A stretch of 64,000 nucleotides of DNA from positions 7,478,501-7,542,500 of the forward strand of contig NC_044600.1 of NCBI RefSeq assembly GCF_901933205.1, given 5' to 3'. Position 1 is the stretch's first letter. Each line of letters opens with the position of its first letter. A program made the position numbers and the translations under genes. The notes beneath the pieces are model-generated. The model ran no database searches and had not been told where the DNA came from. It saw only the letters and a program-made list of their open reading frames with translations. This DNA is from Camarhynchus parvulus (Eukaryota; Chordata; Aves; Passeriformes; Thraupidae). Positions 63,301 through 64,000 of the stretch are shown piece by piece.

Positions 63301-64000
63301 GCTGCCCACCAGCTGAACTGGCCATCAGGGATGCTGCAGGTTTTTGTGCTGGTCAAGATGTTGCTTCCATTTGGAAATGAAATATTAGCAAAACTGGCTA
63401 AGCATCTGCAGGACAGCATGCCTGGCCTGTGAAGATAGCGTGAAGAGCCAACAGTTTTACAGAAAAGATTCCAGGCTTTTTTTTCCCCTCTTTTCACCTT
63501 TCACTTGAGCTGTAGAATTTAGGATGATCACAGGACTCAGGGGATGTTTCAGATAAATCATAAGAGACATTTCTGGGTGCATGGTACATCTCAAAAGCTG
63601 GGAAGAATAATCTCTGTGTATTCAATGTGCTGCACTGTCACCTTCCTGGTGTCATGGCTCACGGTGCCAGGGGTGCTGGCAGCCAGGCTGTGGGAGCATT
63701 AGGAATATGTGCCTGAGGAATGTTGCCATTTCCATCACACTTTGGGTCGTGTGTGTTGAGAAGGAGGATTTTGCTACACACAGCTCTGCACTGGGGAGTG
63801 TGGGGGCAGAACCTGGTGTGGGACAGGAGCTCTCTGTGGCCGATAGCTGGATGTTTTGCCCAGTTGAGCCTCAGTCTCCTTATCTGTTTCTTGAGCATAA
63901 GGGGTATTAAACTCATTGGTGAAGTGTTTGAGATGCACTGGGGAAATCCCCTTGATAAGATGAGAGGTTGTTATTAAAACATTTTAAATTCCTCCAGTTT
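55591..64000. other. Intergenic, no gene recognised
   Basis: Mixed-composition DNA. It holds a long T tract at 60352-60384, a C run near 61339 and an A run near 61389. GC-richer patches at 56.2-56.5 and 58.3-58.8 kb hold overlapping open frames that match nothing known to me. No exon was supported. Confidence 0.55.
60352..60384. repeat. Poly-T tract
   Basis: 33 bases of T interrupted by two C, ending in 21 T in a row. No retrocopied gene was recognised beside it. Confidence 0.9.

Overview
The window looks like a piece of an avian chromosome, probably from a songbird. The gene structure is vertebrate: short exons, GT-AG introns and CpG-island promoters. Repeat density is low. The recognisable repeats are CR1 LINE 3' ends, the typical bird retroposon, and a solo retroviral LTR that resembles, from memory, LTRs common in passerine genomes. 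The species and chromosome cannot be read from the sequence. In songbirds STK26 would be expected on chromosome 4A, the counterpart of part of human Xq; that is established synteny, not something shown here.

Left 26 kb: one gene on the minus strand, STK26 (also called MST4), a GCKIII-subfamily STE20 protein kinase. Six coding exons could be placed to the base: 26318-26277, 11499-11269, 5261-5205, 3574-3466, 3374-3217 and 732-547. They join without a frame break into 261 codons, from the start methionine through the glycine-rich loop, catalytic lysine, HRD, DFG, activation threonine and APE motifs into the C-lobe. The rest of the kinase domain and the C-terminal regulatory and dimerisation region lie beyond the left edge. 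The promoter is a strong CpG island at about 25.95-26.9 kb, bounded upstream by an antisense CR1 insertion at about 26.91-27.47 kb.

Right 37 kb: no protein-coding exon was recognised. This half holds an old CR1 relic (31.2 kb), a CA-rich 28-bp minisatellite (33.1 kb) and a second CpG island (about 40.6-42.7 kb). That island contains a good plus-strand splice donor at 41797/41798, a retroviral-LTR-like promoter/polyadenylation module at about 41.99-42.30 kb and a five-copy minisatellite of about 60 bp at 42.37-42.68 kb. Further right are a solo LTR (52960-53339) with a near-perfect 6-bp target duplication and a second antisense CR1 3' end (about 55.42-55.59 kb). The island may be the first exon of a plus-strand gene lying mostly to the right. 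By human gene order ENOX2 or IGSF1 is the obvious candidate, but no coding exon of either was seen.

No bacterial-style system, CRISPR array, tRNA or rRNA was found. The most useful leads are the weakly spliced exon 4 and 91-bp intron 4 of STK26, a possible GC-rich mini-intron in its 5' UTR, and the composite CpG island / LTR-like / minisatellite locus at 41-42.7 kb. Most long open frames in GC-rich parts are by-products of base composition.
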